Positions 31,773 through 40,940 of a stretch of DNA of 43,073 nt are shown here, piece by piece; positions within the stretch are counted from its first letter, which is position 1; each line of letters begins with the position of its first letter. A program made the position numbers and the translations under genes. This stretch comes from Verrucomicrobium sp. BvORR106 (lineage in GTDB: Bacteria; Verrucomicrobiota; Verrucomicrobiia; Verrucomicrobiales; Verrucomicrobiaceae): the NCBI RefSeq assembly GCF_000739655.1, contig NZ_BATR01000182.1, positions 1-43,073 on the forward strand, read 5' to 3'. The notes beneath the pieces are model-generated. The model did no database searches. It saw only the letters and a list, made by a program, of their open reading frames with translations, and was not told where the DNA came from.

Positions 31773-34700
31773 ATGATACACCCTCTCCGTTCCCTCGGAA
31801 CCTTCCTTCTCGCCGGGCTCTGCGCCCTGCGTCTGCCCGCGGCATCACCTCCCAAGGTGGCCGTGCTGGGCGATGATCCAGCCTTCGTCCAAAGCTTCAA
31901 AAGCGATCTCGCCGCGCGGGGCCTTTCCACATCCGATGAGGCAGGAGCATGGGATGCTGTGCTTTTGCAAGCGTCCCAACCCAAAGAGCTGACGGAGAGT
32001 GAACGAGAAATACTGACGGCAACGGCCAAACGCGGTGGAGGAATCATTCTCATCCATCAGGCCCTTGCAGGTGCAGCCCCTGAATTCATGAAGCCGCTGG
32101 CAGGTGGGGCATGGACTTCCCACAGCCGCAAGTTCAGCAGTCGCATGATGTTCTACACCATGACGGACCAGCACTCCATCATGGCGGGAGCGTCCCCGTT
32201 CGACATCACCGACGACGCCGCTTTTGACCTGGATATAGAGCTTGAGAACAAGGGCCTCACCGTGCTGGGGTCCGCTTTCACGCCCAAGGTATCGTCGAAG
32301 AAAGGATCCGCGCCGACAGACTCCAACCGCGCCAACATCTTCGACATCCAGCCGCAGATGTGGGCCTATGAGGCAGCCGGGCACAAGGCAGTGGTGCTGT
32401 TGCAGGGATCTCCGGAGACCCTGCAACATCCAAGCATGCGCGCCTTTCTCCTGCGCAGCCTGGCCTGGACCACGGGACAGGCAAAGATCGACGCTTATCT
32501 CACACCCCCAGAAGTAACCGCCTTGCGCTACCCCAAGGATGGGGCTCAGCCCGCAGACCAAGTGACCCGGCAGATGGAGTTGCATCCGGACTTTGTCATG
32601 CGTGAAGTGGCCTCCGAGCCGCTGATCAACAAACCGATCGCCATCCAATGGGATGCCTCTGGACGGATGTGGATCGCTGAATCGGTTGAGTATCCCAACG
32701 GGCGCCGGGAGAATGTGGCCGCATCATGGAAGGAAACGGGCGTCCTCCAACCCGGCACCTATGACCGGCCCGCGCGCGACCGCATCAGCATCCTCAGCGC
32801 ACCCGATGTCAGCGGACGCTTTACAAAGAAGACAGTATGGCATGAGGACCTGGAGCTGGTGACCGGATTCTGCATGCACCGGGATGGCGTGATCGCCGTG
32901 CATCAGCCGGACATTGTCTTCATCCGGGACACGGACCAGGATGGCAGGGCGGACAAGGTGGAACGGATCTTCACGGGATTCACCCCAGGGGACTCCCACT
33001 TCGTTGCCAACCATTTCATTCAGGGCATGGATGGCTGGATCTACGCCAACATGGGCGGCGACGCCAATGTGAAGTCACCGGACGGCAACCACTCGTTTGG
33101 CAAAGTTATTTCCGGAGTCTTCCGCTTCAAACCAGATGGGTCCGCCATTGAGCAGGTGTCCAGCAAAGGAGGCAACGGCTTCGGGCTCGATATCACAAGC
33201 GATGGCGAGATCTTCTTCAACCAGGCCACAAGTGGGAACCCCATCCAACATGTGGTGGTGCCAGAGACGGTGCTGGCGAAGGGGCGGATCGGCAATCTTC
33301 TGGGCGCGGAATCCGTGATCAAGCAACGCAAGGTGGTGAGGCGAGAAATGCCAGACCGGGCCGCGCTCATGCAGATCGACGTTGTGGGAGGCTACAGCGC
33401 GGCCTGTAGCTCCCTCATCTACGAGGGCGGGTCGTGGCCCGCGGAGTGGAATCGGAGCGCCTTCACCACGGAGCCCATCCTGAACATCCTGCACCATGAA
33501 GTGCTCAGCCCCACCGGGTCCACGTTTGCAGGAGAGATGGTGCGCAAGGATGCAGAGTACGCCCTCTCTCCAGACTACTGGTTCCGCCCGTTCGACATCG
33601 CCTGCGGCCCTGATGGTGCCGCCTATGTGCTGGATTTCTACTGCCCGGTGGTGGCGCACAGTGACAGTCGCGGCCCTCAGCACAGCAAGTCCGGTGCCTC
33701 GGTGCGTCCGGACCGGGATCACTACTTTGGACGGGTCTATCGCATCGATCACAAGGATGCCATCCGACTCGTGGTGCCGGATCTTGCCAAGGCACGATCA
33801 GATGAACTGGCGCAGGCCCTGAAGCATCCCAACAAGGTGGTGCGGGAAAACGCCCTGCGTCTGCTTTGCGAACAAGGCGGTGCCCACAGCTCCGCCGCCC
33901 TGACCGGCATGATTGCTTCATCGAACCCTACCGCCTCACGCGTGGCCGCCCTCTGGGGATTACATCGACTGGGCACTCTGGACCAGACAGCGCTGGCCGC
34001 TGCGCTCGCCGATCCCGATCCGGCTCTGCGAAAGAATGCCGCGCTGATCATCGAGGCCGGGGCCACACCGCCCCAGGGAAGCGTGGCGCACGCACTCGGT
34101 GACAAAGACATCCGCGTCGCCATCGCCATGTTGCGTGCGCTCGCTGTCACTGGCCTGGATGACGAGGCCGCAAGACAACTCACCAACGTGGTGCCCACCC
34201 TGCCGGACGACTGGGCCCGCTCTGCTGCGGTGGCGGCCGCCTCCCAGAATCCCCTGCCAGTGCTGAAAGTGGCGCTGGAATCTTCCGAACCCCAGGCCCT
34301 CGCCTCGTTCGTCACCGCTGTAGCCAGCAAGCTGCCGGAGGGGCATCAGGCGGGCGACTTAATCCCACTGCTTCAAGCCTGCGCAAACGCGCCAGATCGG
34401 GCCGCTCCGCTGGTGCAGGAGATAGTCTCTGCCGCACGGCTGCTGACTGCGCCAGCGAGTCCATCCACGGAAGTGACCGCCACGCTGCGGGCGCTGCTCA
34501 CCTCCAAGCATCCCTCCATTCGCGCAGCGGCGCTGCCCCTCACGGTGGCCTGGCGTGCTGACGGGCCTCTGCATGAGGTCATCCAGCCCCTGGTTCAGGA
34601 CTTGCTCAAACAATTGGCCTCCGCCGAGGTCCCTCTCCCGCTGCGCATGGACATGGCCACGGCGCTCTGCGGAGCCCGTGCCGCCGATCCCGCCATCCTC

Positions 34701-36056
34701 CCCGCGATGGGGAGCGTGCTTGCCACCAACCACCCGGAGGCGCTCAAGCGTCACGTGCTGACACAGCTGGGCAGCCTCAACGACGCCGCCGCAGGGCAGC
34801 TCATGGTTCTTTCCTTTAACCACCTCGCAGCCTCTCTCCAACCCTCCACCGTGGACTTGCTTCTGACCCGCAGCGACTGGACCATGGCGTTTCTGGATGC
34901 GGTGGAAAAGAAGGAGATCAGCATCAACCTTCTGGGGCCTGCCACGCTCTTCAAGCTGCGCACACACCCAGCGAAGGAGGTCGCCGCCCGTGCCAACCAG
35001 ATGCTTGAGCAGCTCCGGGCGGTCTCCAAGGACAAGGACGCCGCCATCGCCCGGCTGGTGCCCGAGGTGCTCCAACGCGGAGATGCCACCAAAGGGCAGG
35101 CCATCTTTGCCGCCACCTGCGCCATGTGCCACAAGTTCAATGACCTCGGCCACGAAATCGGCCCGGTGCTCACCGGCATCGGTCTGCATGGCCCGGCTGA
35201 CCTCATGGTCCACATCCTGGATCCCAACCGCCAGGTGGATGCGAACTACGAGGTGTGGAGCTTCGAGCTCAATGACGGCAAGTTCCATTCAGGCATCATT
35301 GCCAATGAGAATGCCACGGAGGTTCTCGTTAAGATGCCGGGGGCGGATGTGAAGGTGGCCAAAGCCGACATCAAAACACGCACCAACACCCATCGCTCCC
35401 TGATGCCTGAAGGCTATGAAGCCCTGGGTGGCGAAATCCTGCGCGACCTGCTGGCCTACATCTGTGCCGACACCGGCAAGCACCGGGTGCTCAACCTCAC
35501 CCACGCGTTCACTGCCGACACGCGTCGTGGGCTCTATCAGAGCCAGGAGCAAACCGGTGACACCTTGCCCTTCTTGAAGTTCGGCATCGTGAATGTAGAG
35601 GGCATCCCCTTCGATATCATGGACCCGGAAAAGAGCTCGCTGGGTGGCAATGTCATCGTGCTGAAAGGCGGGCCGCCCGAGTCCTTCGCCAACACACTGC
35701 CCCAGCGTGTGGAGATCCCGGTGGGCTATGCCGCGAAGAAGCTGCACTTCCTGGGCGGCGTGGCCGGCTGGGGAGCGAGCAAAGCCGGAGAACGACGCAC
35801 CGCAATGACCGTGAAACTGACCTACGCGAACGGCAAGGTGGACGAAGTAGACCTTCGTGATGGCATCGTCTTTACGGACTACGCGGGTGATGTGGAAGTG
35901 CCAGGTTCCAAGTTCGCGGATGGCCTGGTCAAGAACAAGGGCCTGCGCTGGTTTACAGTTCCACTTCAGCCCGAATCCCCGCTCACGAAGGTGGAACTCT
36001 CCAGCCCTGGCGGCGGTCCGGCCGCGACCACAGTGGCCGTGACGGCGGAGTTGTAG
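31773..36056 (+). CDS. Large PVC-type membrane-bound dehydrogenase with ThuA-like, HEAT and haem c domains
   Basis: 1427 residues with a signal peptide (about 1-24). Residues about 27-240 are ThuA/GATase1-like (GGGIILIHQALAGAAPEF, DQHSIMAGASPF, AYEAAGHKAVVLLQGSPETLQHPSMRAFLLRSLAWTTG). Next is the PVC dehydrogenase beta-propeller (FVMREVASEPLINKPIAIQWDASGRMWIAESVEYPNG, PDIVFIRDTDQDGRADK, FDIACGPDGAAYVLDFY). Helical HEAT-like repeats follow at about 670-1095. The haem domain has C1116-A-M-C1119-H1120 in the segment CAMCHKFNDLGHEIGPVLTGIG. A C-terminal beta domain of about 200 residues (VEIPVGYAAKKLHFLGGVAGWG) resembles NPCBM-like modules. It is presumably periplasmic and oxidises a sugar-like substrate, passing electrons to the haem. 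The substrate is unknown. Confidence 0.92.
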   Translation: MIHPLRSLGTFLLAGLCALRLPAASPPKVAVLGDDPAFVQSFKSDLAARGLSTSDEAGAWDAVLLQASQPKELTESEREILTATAKRGGGIILIHQALAGAAPEFMKPLAGGAWTSHSRKFSSRMMFYTMTDQHSIMAGASPFDITDDAAFDLDIELENKGLTVLGSAFTPKVSSKKGSAPTDSNRANIFDIQPQMWAYEAAGHKAVVLLQGSPETLQHPSMRAFLLRSLAWTTGQAKIDAYLTPPEVTALRYPKDGAQPADQVTRQMELHPDFVMREVASEPLINKPIAIQWDASGRMWIAESVEYPNGRRENVAASWKETGVLQPGTYDRPARDRISILSAPDVSGRFTKKTVWHEDLELVTGFCMHRDGVIAVHQPDIVFIRDTDQDGRADKVERIFTGFTPGDSHFVANHFIQGMDGWIYANMGGDANVKSPDGNHSFGKVISGVFRFKPDGSAIEQVSSKGGNGFGLDITSDGEIFFNQATSGNPIQHVVVPETVLAKGRIGNLLGAESVIKQRKVVRREMPDRAALMQIDVVGGYSAACSSLIYEGGSWPAEWNRSAFTTEPILNILHHEVLSPTGSTFAGEMVRKDAEYALSPDYWFRPFDIACGPDGAAYVLDFYCPVVAHSDSRGPQHSKSGASVRPDRDHYFGRVYRIDHKDAIRLVVPDLAKARSDELAQALKHPNKVVRENALRLLCEQGGAHSSAALTGMIASSNPTASRVAALWGLHRLGTLDQTALAAALADPDPALRKNAALIIEAGATPPQGSVAHALGDKDIRVAIAMLRALAVTGLDDEAARQLTNVVPTLPDDWARSAAVAAASQNPLPVLKVALESSEPQALASFVTAVASKLPEGHQAGDLIPLLQACANAPDRAAPLVQEIVSAARLLTAPASPSTEVTATLRALLTSKHPSIRAAALPLTVAWRADGPLHEVIQPLVQDLLKQLASAEVPLPLRMDMATALCGARAADPAILPAMGSVLATNHPEALKRHVLTQLGSLNDAAAGQLMVLSFNHLAASLQPSTVDLLLTRSDWTMAFLDAVEKKEISINLLGPATLFKLRTHPAKEVAARANQMLEQLRAVSKDKDAAIARLVPEVLQRGDATKGQAIFAATCAMCHKFNDLGHEIGPVLTGIGLHGPADLMVHILDPNRQVDANYEVWSFELNDGKFHSGIIANENATEVLVKMPGADVKVAKADIKTRTNTHRSLMPEGYEALGGEILRDLLAYICADTGKHRVLNLTHAFTADTRRGLYQSQEQTGDTLPFLKFGIVNVEGIPFDIMDPEKSSLGGNVIVLKGGPPESFANTLPQRVEIPVGYAAKKLHFLGGVAGWGASKAGERRTAMTVKLTYANGKVDEVDLRDGIVFTDYAGDVEVPGSKFADGLVKNKGLRWFTVPLQPESPLTKVELSSPGGGPAATTVAVTAEL

Positions 36057-36178
36057 TAGCCCAGACTTCGAGCCGGTTGTGAGACATCAGAGTGGGCCAT
36101 AACCGGGCTGCGGAATCCCCGGGAGGAGGACGTCTTTCTCCTGGGATTTCGCACGCTCTGTGCTAAGAATTCAGCCAT

Positions 36179-36700
36179 ATGATGCTCATTCTCGGCCTCG
36201 GAGCTTTGGCATTCATCGCCCTCGCGATGGCCAAAGGGGTGACGCGTTGGTTCGTGGACCGACAGATCGATCCCCTCTTCGCGCCGATCCCAGAGGACGA
36301 TACTAAGATTGATCCCAATGCCCCCAAGGCGGCCCCTCATCAATGGACTATTCAGGAGCAGGTGGACAACAAGGTGGACCTGCAGACACCTGAGTTCGAA
36401 ATCCGGGTGTGGCTGGGGGCCAAGCACGGCATCGTGGGAGACGATGCAGCGGCTTACATTGAGAAGGCCAAGAAGAAGCAATCAGGCTCGGTGCGGGGCA
36501 AGTCCGCGCTGGCCATGCTGGCCTGTCTCGCCGTCATGGCTGCCACCGCCCTGCCGGTGGTGAAAGATTTCAAGAATGGGGAGATCGTGCTGGGAAGAGA
36601 TGCCCTGCTCCTCATGGGAATGAGCTTCAGCACGATCCTCTTCGGCCGTTACCTCATCCGCACGATCACCGGGAAGAGTGACGAGCCCGTGCAGTCCTGA
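36179..36700 (+). CDS. WTIQEQV-motif small membrane protein, copy 2
   Basis: 173 residues; a second ATG three bases later is equally possible. An N-terminal TM (MMLILGLGALAFIALAMAKG) is followed by WFVDRQIDPLFAPIPEDDTKIDP, the shared module WTIQEQVDNKVDLQTP with EIRVWLGAKHGIVGDDA, and two further hydrophobic segments (LAMLACLAVMAATALPVV and LLLMGMSFSTILFGRYLI). The tail RTITGKSDEPVQS matches RLITGNTSAPIDS of copy 1. The two copies sit on either side of the PVC dehydrogenase gene in the same orientation. The family is unknown to me. The gap 36057-36178 holds only a weak hairpin. Confidence 0.82.
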   Translation: MMLILGLGALAFIALAMAKGVTRWFVDRQIDPLFAPIPEDDTKIDPNAPKAAPHQWTIQEQVDNKVDLQTPEFEIRVWLGAKHGIVGDDAAAYIEKAKKKQSGSVRGKSALAMLACLAVMAATALPVVKDFKNGEIVLGRDALLLMGMSFSTILFGRYLIRTITGKSDEPVQS

Positions 36701-36722
36701 GAGACAGGGCTGCCCCGTGAGA

Positions 36723-36739
36723 CTTCCCACGTAGGGAAG
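36723..36739 (+). other. Perfect 6-bp stem-loop after the second WTIQEQV gene
   Basis: CTTCCC (36723-36728) and GGGAAG (36734-36739) pair around ACGTA, 22 bases after the stop of the preceding gene. No T-tract follows, so terminator function is uncertain. Confidence 0.35.
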
Positions 36740-36756
36740 GATCCTCCACGCGATGC

Positions 36757-36787
36757 ACGAACGGCACCTGTCGGTGCGTTTGTTCGT
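36757..36787 (+). promoter_or_regulatory. Hairpin immediately upstream of the amidohydrolase start
   Basis: ACGAAC (36757-36762) pairs with GTTCGT (36782-36787), and GCACC (36764-36768) pairs with GGTGC (36773-36777), giving a stem with one asymmetric internal loop that ends two bases before ATG 36790. No Shine-Dalgarno is present, so the hairpin occupies the ribosome-binding region. It could modulate translation or be a protein-binding palindrome. Confidence 0.35.
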
Positions 36788-36789
36788 TC

Positions 36790-38535
36790 ATGCGTCCGCT
36801 TCCCATTCTGCGCTCGGCACTCGCCGTCACGCTGTTGTCAGTCACCCTCAGCCCGTGCTGGGGCCAAAGTACGGCTCCCGCGTTGATCCTTCATCACGGC
36901 AGGGTCCTCACGGTGGATCCAGGCTTCAGCATCCGGGAAGCCCTGGCGGTGGATGCCAAGGGCCGCATCATTGCCTGCGGCAGTGATAGTGAGGTGCTCG
37001 CCCTCAAAGACAACAGCACGCAGTTGATTGATCTGGCGGGGAAAACCCTCATGCCCGGGCTCATGGACTCCCACGTGCACCCCGGCGCCGCCCTCACGGA
37101 GTACGACCATGAGATCCCCATCATGGAGACGATCCAGGACGTGCTCGACTACATCGCCGCCCGGGCCAAAGGCACCCCGGAAGGTTCGTGGATCCACATC
37201 CGGCAGGTCTTCATCACCCGGCTGAAGGAACAGCGTTATCCCACGCGGCAGGAACTGGACACGGCGGCGCCCAAACATGCCGTCAACTTCTCCACCGGAC
37301 CGGACTGCCTGCTGAACAGCCTGGCGCTTCAACTGAGTGGCATCAGCCGCGATTTCAAGATCACCGACGGAGGTCCCGGGAAGGTGGAGATCGATCCCGC
37401 TACGGGTGAGCCCACCGGCCTGCTGCGCGAGATGGGTCGCTTCGTGAAAGTGAAGCAGCAGGTGAAGTCCCCCACTCCCGCTGAGGTCTATGAACGCACG
37501 CGAGCCCTTTTCCAGGACTACAACTCGGTGGGGCTCACTGCCATTGGCGATCGCGGAGCGGGACGCTCCTCCCTGGATCGGTACGAGGAAATGAAGAAGC
37601 GGGGTGAGCTGAGCCTGCGGGTGATGTGCTCGCACACCTTCAACACCGTGGGCATGTGGCGGACCATCGAGCAGGGCATCGACGAGGTCATCGGCCACCC
37701 CTTGTGCAAGGGTGATGACCGTCTCCGCATCATCGGCACCAAGGTCTGGCTGGACGGCGGCATGCTCACGGGCAGCGCCTACATGCGCCAGCCCTGGGGC
37801 ATCAGCCAGGTGTACGGCATTTCCGATCCCAAGTACCAGGGCACACTGAACATCCCGCCGGAGACTCTGCAAAAGATGGTGGACAAAGTGACTGCCGCAG
37901 GGCTGCAATTCACCGCACACAGCGTGGGCGATGGCGCGGTGCACACGCTGCTGGATGCGTATGAAAAGGTCAACACGGCGCACCCGGTGCGCGACACGCG
38001 GGCCTGCATCACCCACAGCAACTTCATGAGTGAGGAGGCCGTCCGCCGTGCTGCAAGTTTGGGGGTGATGATGGATATCCAGCCCATCTGGCTGCACCTG
38101 GATTCCCGCACGCTGCTAGGGCAGTTCGGCCAGGAGCGCACCCGCTGGTTTCAACCGCTCAAGAGCATCTTTGCCGCAGGCGGTGTTGTGGGAGGCGGCA
38201 GTGACCACATGCAGAAGATCGGCTCCTTCCGCTCCGTGAATCCCTACAACCCCTGGCTGGGCATGTGGATCGCCATCACCCGGACGGCCCGCTTTCTCAA
38301 TGAACCCATGCATCCCGAGGAATGCCTGACCCGCGAACAGGCCATCCAGATGTACACGATCAACAACGCGAAGTTGTTGTTCCTTGAGACCCAGACGGGC
38401 TCTCTGGAGACCGGCAAACAAGCGGACATGATTCTCCTGGATCGCGATCCCCTCACCTGCCCGATCAGCGACCTGTCGCAAACCAAGGTGCTCAAGACCT
38501 GGCTGGCTGGCCAGCTGGTCTACCAGGCCCCTTAG
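36790..38535 (+). CDS. Exported amidohydrolase family 3 (YtcJ-like) metal-dependent hydrolase
   Basis: 581 residues with a signal peptide (about 1-26, ending CWGQS). The composite beta domain and barrel entry are visible as ALILHHGRVLTVDPGFSIREALAVDAKGRIIACG and LAGKTLMPGLMDSHVHPG, with metal ligands H95 and H97. Later motifs include GTKVWLDGGMLTGSAYM, GLQFTAHSVGDGAVHTLLDAYE, RACITHSNFMSEEAVRRAASLGVMMDIQPIWLH and VVGGGSDHMQ with the catalytic aspartate. The C-terminus (SLETGKQADMILLDRDPL) closes the beta domain. It hydrolyses an amide or similar C-N bond in an exported location; the substrate is unknown. It precedes an M19 dipeptidase-like gene by 42 bases, and the two are probably co-transcribed. 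Confidence 0.9.
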   Translation: MRPLPILRSALAVTLLSVTLSPCWGQSTAPALILHHGRVLTVDPGFSIREALAVDAKGRIIACGSDSEVLALKDNSTQLIDLAGKTLMPGLMDSHVHPGAALTEYDHEIPIMETIQDVLDYIAARAKGTPEGSWIHIRQVFITRLKEQRYPTRQELDTAAPKHAVNFSTGPDCLLNSLALQLSGISRDFKITDGGPGKVEIDPATGEPTGLLREMGRFVKVKQQVKSPTPAEVYERTRALFQDYNSVGLTAIGDRGAGRSSLDRYEEMKKRGELSLRVMCSHTFNTVGMWRTIEQGIDEVIGHPLCKGDDRLRIIGTKVWLDGGMLTGSAYMRQPWGISQVYGISDPKYQGTLNIPPETLQKMVDKVTAAGLQFTAHSVGDGAVHTLLDAYEKVNTAHPVRDTRACITHSNFMSEEAVRRAASLGVMMDIQPIWLHLDSRTLLGQFGQERTRWFQPLKSIFAAGGVVGGGSDHMQKIGSFRSVNPYNPWLGMWIAITRTARFLNEPMHPEECLTREQAIQMYTINNAKLLFLETQTGSLETGKQADMILLDRDPLTCPISDLSQTKVLKTWLAGQLVYQAP

Positions 38536-38577
38536 TTCTCAACTTCCACTAGCGCTTATCTTGCCCACCCCCGCCCC

Positions 38578-39918
38578 ATGTCACTCTCCCGCCGTCAGTT
38601 GCTTCATCGTACCGTTCAGACTGCCTCAGCCCTCGCCGTCGCCCCGCTGTTCAACATCCATGTCCGGGCCCAGGAAACTGGGAACCTCTGGCGAACCGGA
38701 AACGAAGTGATTGATCGCGCCCGGGAAGTTGCGCTGAGCCTGCTCAAGCCCACCCCGGCCCAGTTGGAACGGGCATGGGAGCTGCATCACAGCGCACTGG
38801 TCCTGGACAGCTACGGGTTCGCGCCACGCGCCGCCCTTGATGGGGAGAAATTCCAGGCTGCCGTCGAATCCGGGGCCAGCCCGGCAGAGCTGGTGGACCT
38901 GCGTGAGGAGATGTCCATGACGCGGAGCGCCACCGATCCTGCTGAAAGAAAGGAGTTTCTGGAAGCCTTCCGAGCCGCCGGAGTCACCTGCATCTTTCAG
39001 AATGCGGGAGAGGAAGGCAATGATCCGCTTCGTCTCCTCAAACGCCTGGCCCGCTTCACCCAGAAGACAGACCTCATGAAGCCGGAGGTCACCAAGGCGG
39101 TGACGGCAGAGGATGTCGTGTTCACCCACAAGTCCAAGGGCATCTGCCTGCTGTTCACCACCAATGGCGTGCCCCTGCGCGGCGAGTGGGAGAGCACCCG
39201 CGATGAGCTCCGTCTCGTGCGGATCTTCCAGCAACTCGGGGTGCGCATGATGCATGTGACCTACAACCGCCGCAATCCGCTGGGCGATGGCGCGGGCGAA
39301 CCCGGCAATGGCGGCCTCAGCGACTTCGGGCAACAGGCCGTGGCGGAGCTTAACCGCGCTGGCGTGATCGTGGATGTAGCTCATTCAGGCTGGCGAACCA
39401 GTCTGGAGGCCGCCAAAGCCTCCTCCAAGCCGATGGTGGCCAGTCACACCTCGTGCGCCAGCCTTTACAGGCACTTCCGCGGCAAGCCGGATGACGTCAT
39501 CCAGGCCATCTGCGACACCGACGGTCTCGTCGGCATCTGCTGCATCTCGCGCTTCCTGGGCGGCAAAGGGGACATCGTCGCGATGATGGATCACCTCGAT
39601 CACCTGCTGAAGAGGTTTGGCCCCACTCACGTGGCCATTGGAACAGATGTGGGCTACCTCTCGAGAAATGACAAGGCCGAGCGCCTGAAGGTGAAACGTC
39701 GCGCCGACGGCAGCTCCCCACTCAGCGCCCCCGGCCCTTCTTGGGAACACCTCTGGCCCAAGGATGACTTTCAAACCACCCTGGAGGCGGAGCAAAGCCT
39801 GGCCTGGACCAACTGGCCCCTCTTCACCCTCGGCCTGGTGATGCGTGGGCACAAGGATGAGGACATTCGCGCGGTTCTAGGGGGGAACATGCTACGAGTG
39901 CTGCGGGCGCAGGCTTGA
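38578..39918 (+). CDS. Tat-exported M19 dipeptidase-like protein lacking several metal ligands
   Basis: 446 residues with a twin-arginine signal (MSLSRRQLLHRTVQTASALAVAPLF). The renal-dipeptidase (M19) fold is recognisable from LGVRMMHVTYNRRNPLGDG, GVIVDVAHSGW (H269), KPMVASHTSC (H290) and HVAIGTDVGYL (D357), plus a C-terminal LGGNMLRVLRA. The first metal motif, normally DGHND, reads DSYGF here (residues 77-81), with Tyr79 and Phe81 in the His and Asp positions. The bridging glutamate region reads LLFTTNGVPL, with no Glu. Three of the usual zinc ligands therefore seem lost. It may be catalytically altered or inactive, or use one metal. It is downstream of the amidohydrolase gene on the same strand. 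Confidence 0.88.
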   Translation: MSLSRRQLLHRTVQTASALAVAPLFNIHVRAQETGNLWRTGNEVIDRAREVALSLLKPTPAQLERAWELHHSALVLDSYGFAPRAALDGEKFQAAVESGASPAELVDLREEMSMTRSATDPAERKEFLEAFRAAGVTCIFQNAGEEGNDPLRLLKRLARFTQKTDLMKPEVTKAVTAEDVVFTHKSKGICLLFTTNGVPLRGEWESTRDELRLVRIFQQLGVRMMHVTYNRRNPLGDGAGEPGNGGLSDFGQQAVAELNRAGVIVDVAHSGWRTSLEAAKASSKPMVASHTSCASLYRHFRGKPDDVIQAICDTDGLVGICCISRFLGGKGDIVAMMDHLDHLLKRFGPTHVAIGTDVGYLSRNDKAERLKVKRRADGSSPLSAPGPSWEHLWPKDDFQTTLEAEQSLAWTNWPLFTLGLVMRGHKDEDIRAVLGGNMLRVLRAQA

Positions 39919-39944
39919 CCGTTGTCTTCGCTCTTGCACCCTCA

Positions 39945-40940
39945 TTACGGCGTCTTCGGCCGATCCAGCCACTTCCCCATCTCATCCGATAGAGGATGCA
40001 CAGCATTCGTCTCCAGTGTTTTGCGGAGGGCTTCTTCCTCCGCGGAACTCAGGCTGCCAAGATCTGCAACCTTAGAGGACGCGGAATAGCGATGAATTAC
40101 TGAGCCGATGGCATTCAGGGAGGCCTCCCTCACCTTTTCATTGGGACATTGAGTCAGTACGGCCAAGCAACGCAAAGACGTGTTTTTGCTGCCCTCCTTC
40201 TCGCTAACATAGAGCAAACGCAGCTCCGCCGCACCAGCCAGCTCCACCAAGATGGCGGAGTTCTGACCATGACGAGGATTCTGCACTTCTCTGGTCAACA
40301 TGCCCATCACTACATCCGGCGAAAGATGGCGGGCATTGAGCACCGCGTACTGAAGTGCAAAGCCGCACACAACTGGATCCGCATCTGCAACTGCCTCTTC
40401 AATCCGTCTTATGGAGTCAACATCCTTCTCCCCATCATAAATCGCGATCAACTTTCGCATCTGGGCAGCCCTGACGGCAGCAGCTTCGGGAGTTCGGTGA
40501 GACCAAACAAAAGCAGCCACGGCCTGCGTTTCCTCTGCATAGACCACTCCGGGGTCCCAGCCCTGTGGTATCACCACACATGTATGTAGTGTGCCAGGTT
40601 TGGTCCAGACGAGATTCTGCCATACAGGGTGAAGCGACCCAGTATAGACGTAGCAATAGGGCAGGCGCACACTTTCCACCGCCGGACCTCGTAGCGTCGA
40701 GTCAACCCGCATCGTTACTATGCCACGCAGGAGGTTGCGGCTCGATGACTCAGGAAAGGGCTCACGTTCCCCTTCGGTGACAAGATAAATTTGCGCCCCA
40801 CGATCAAAGGCTTTGAGCAGGCTCATGCCCATCACATTGCGAGACTGCTGATCGTCTTTGGAAGGCTTGCCCGCGAATAGCGCCGAGCCAGTGATGCACA
40901 GGGCGGCTGAGAGGATGACCATAGCGACGCCCGTTTTCAT
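39945..40940 (-). CDS. Secreted protein of unknown function with HEAT-like helical C-terminus
   Basis: 331 residues from ATG 40940; the frame is open from a TTG at 40976, but the chosen start gives a clean signal peptide (MKTGVAMVILSAALCITGSALFAG). The N-terminal half is beta-rich (GAQIYLVTEGEREPFPES, GIVTMRVDSTLRGPAVESVRLPYCYVYTG). The C-terminal half is helical and repeat-like (DADPVVCGFALQYAVLNARHLSPDVVMGML, SLRCLAVLTQCPNEKVREASLNAIGSVI), similar in texture to HEAT repeats. No catalytic motif is seen. It is convergent with the M19-like gene across 26 bases. The 40941-41181 gap holds no gene I can support. Confidence 0.72.
   Translation of the reverse strand: MKTGVAMVILSAALCITGSALFAGKPSKDDQQSRNVMGMSLLKAFDRGAQIYLVTEGEREPFPESSSRNLLRGIVTMRVDSTLRGPAVESVRLPYCYVYTGSLHPVWQNLVWTKPGTLHTCVVIPQGWDPGVVYAEETQAVAAFVWSHRTPEAAAVRAAQMRKLIAIYDGEKDVDSIRRIEEAVADADPVVCGFALQYAVLNARHLSPDVVMGMLTREVQNPRHGQNSAILVELAGAAELRLLYVSEKEGSKNTSLRCLAVLTQCPNEKVREASLNAIGSVIHRYSASSKVADLGSLSSAEEEALRKTLETNAVHPLSDEMGKWLDRPKTP

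Noticed and set aside
36071-36109. Imperfect stem AGCCGGTT/AACCGGGCT after the PVC dehydrogenase gene
   Set aside because: The stem is bulged, the loop is over 20 bases and no T-tract follows, so terminator function is not supported.
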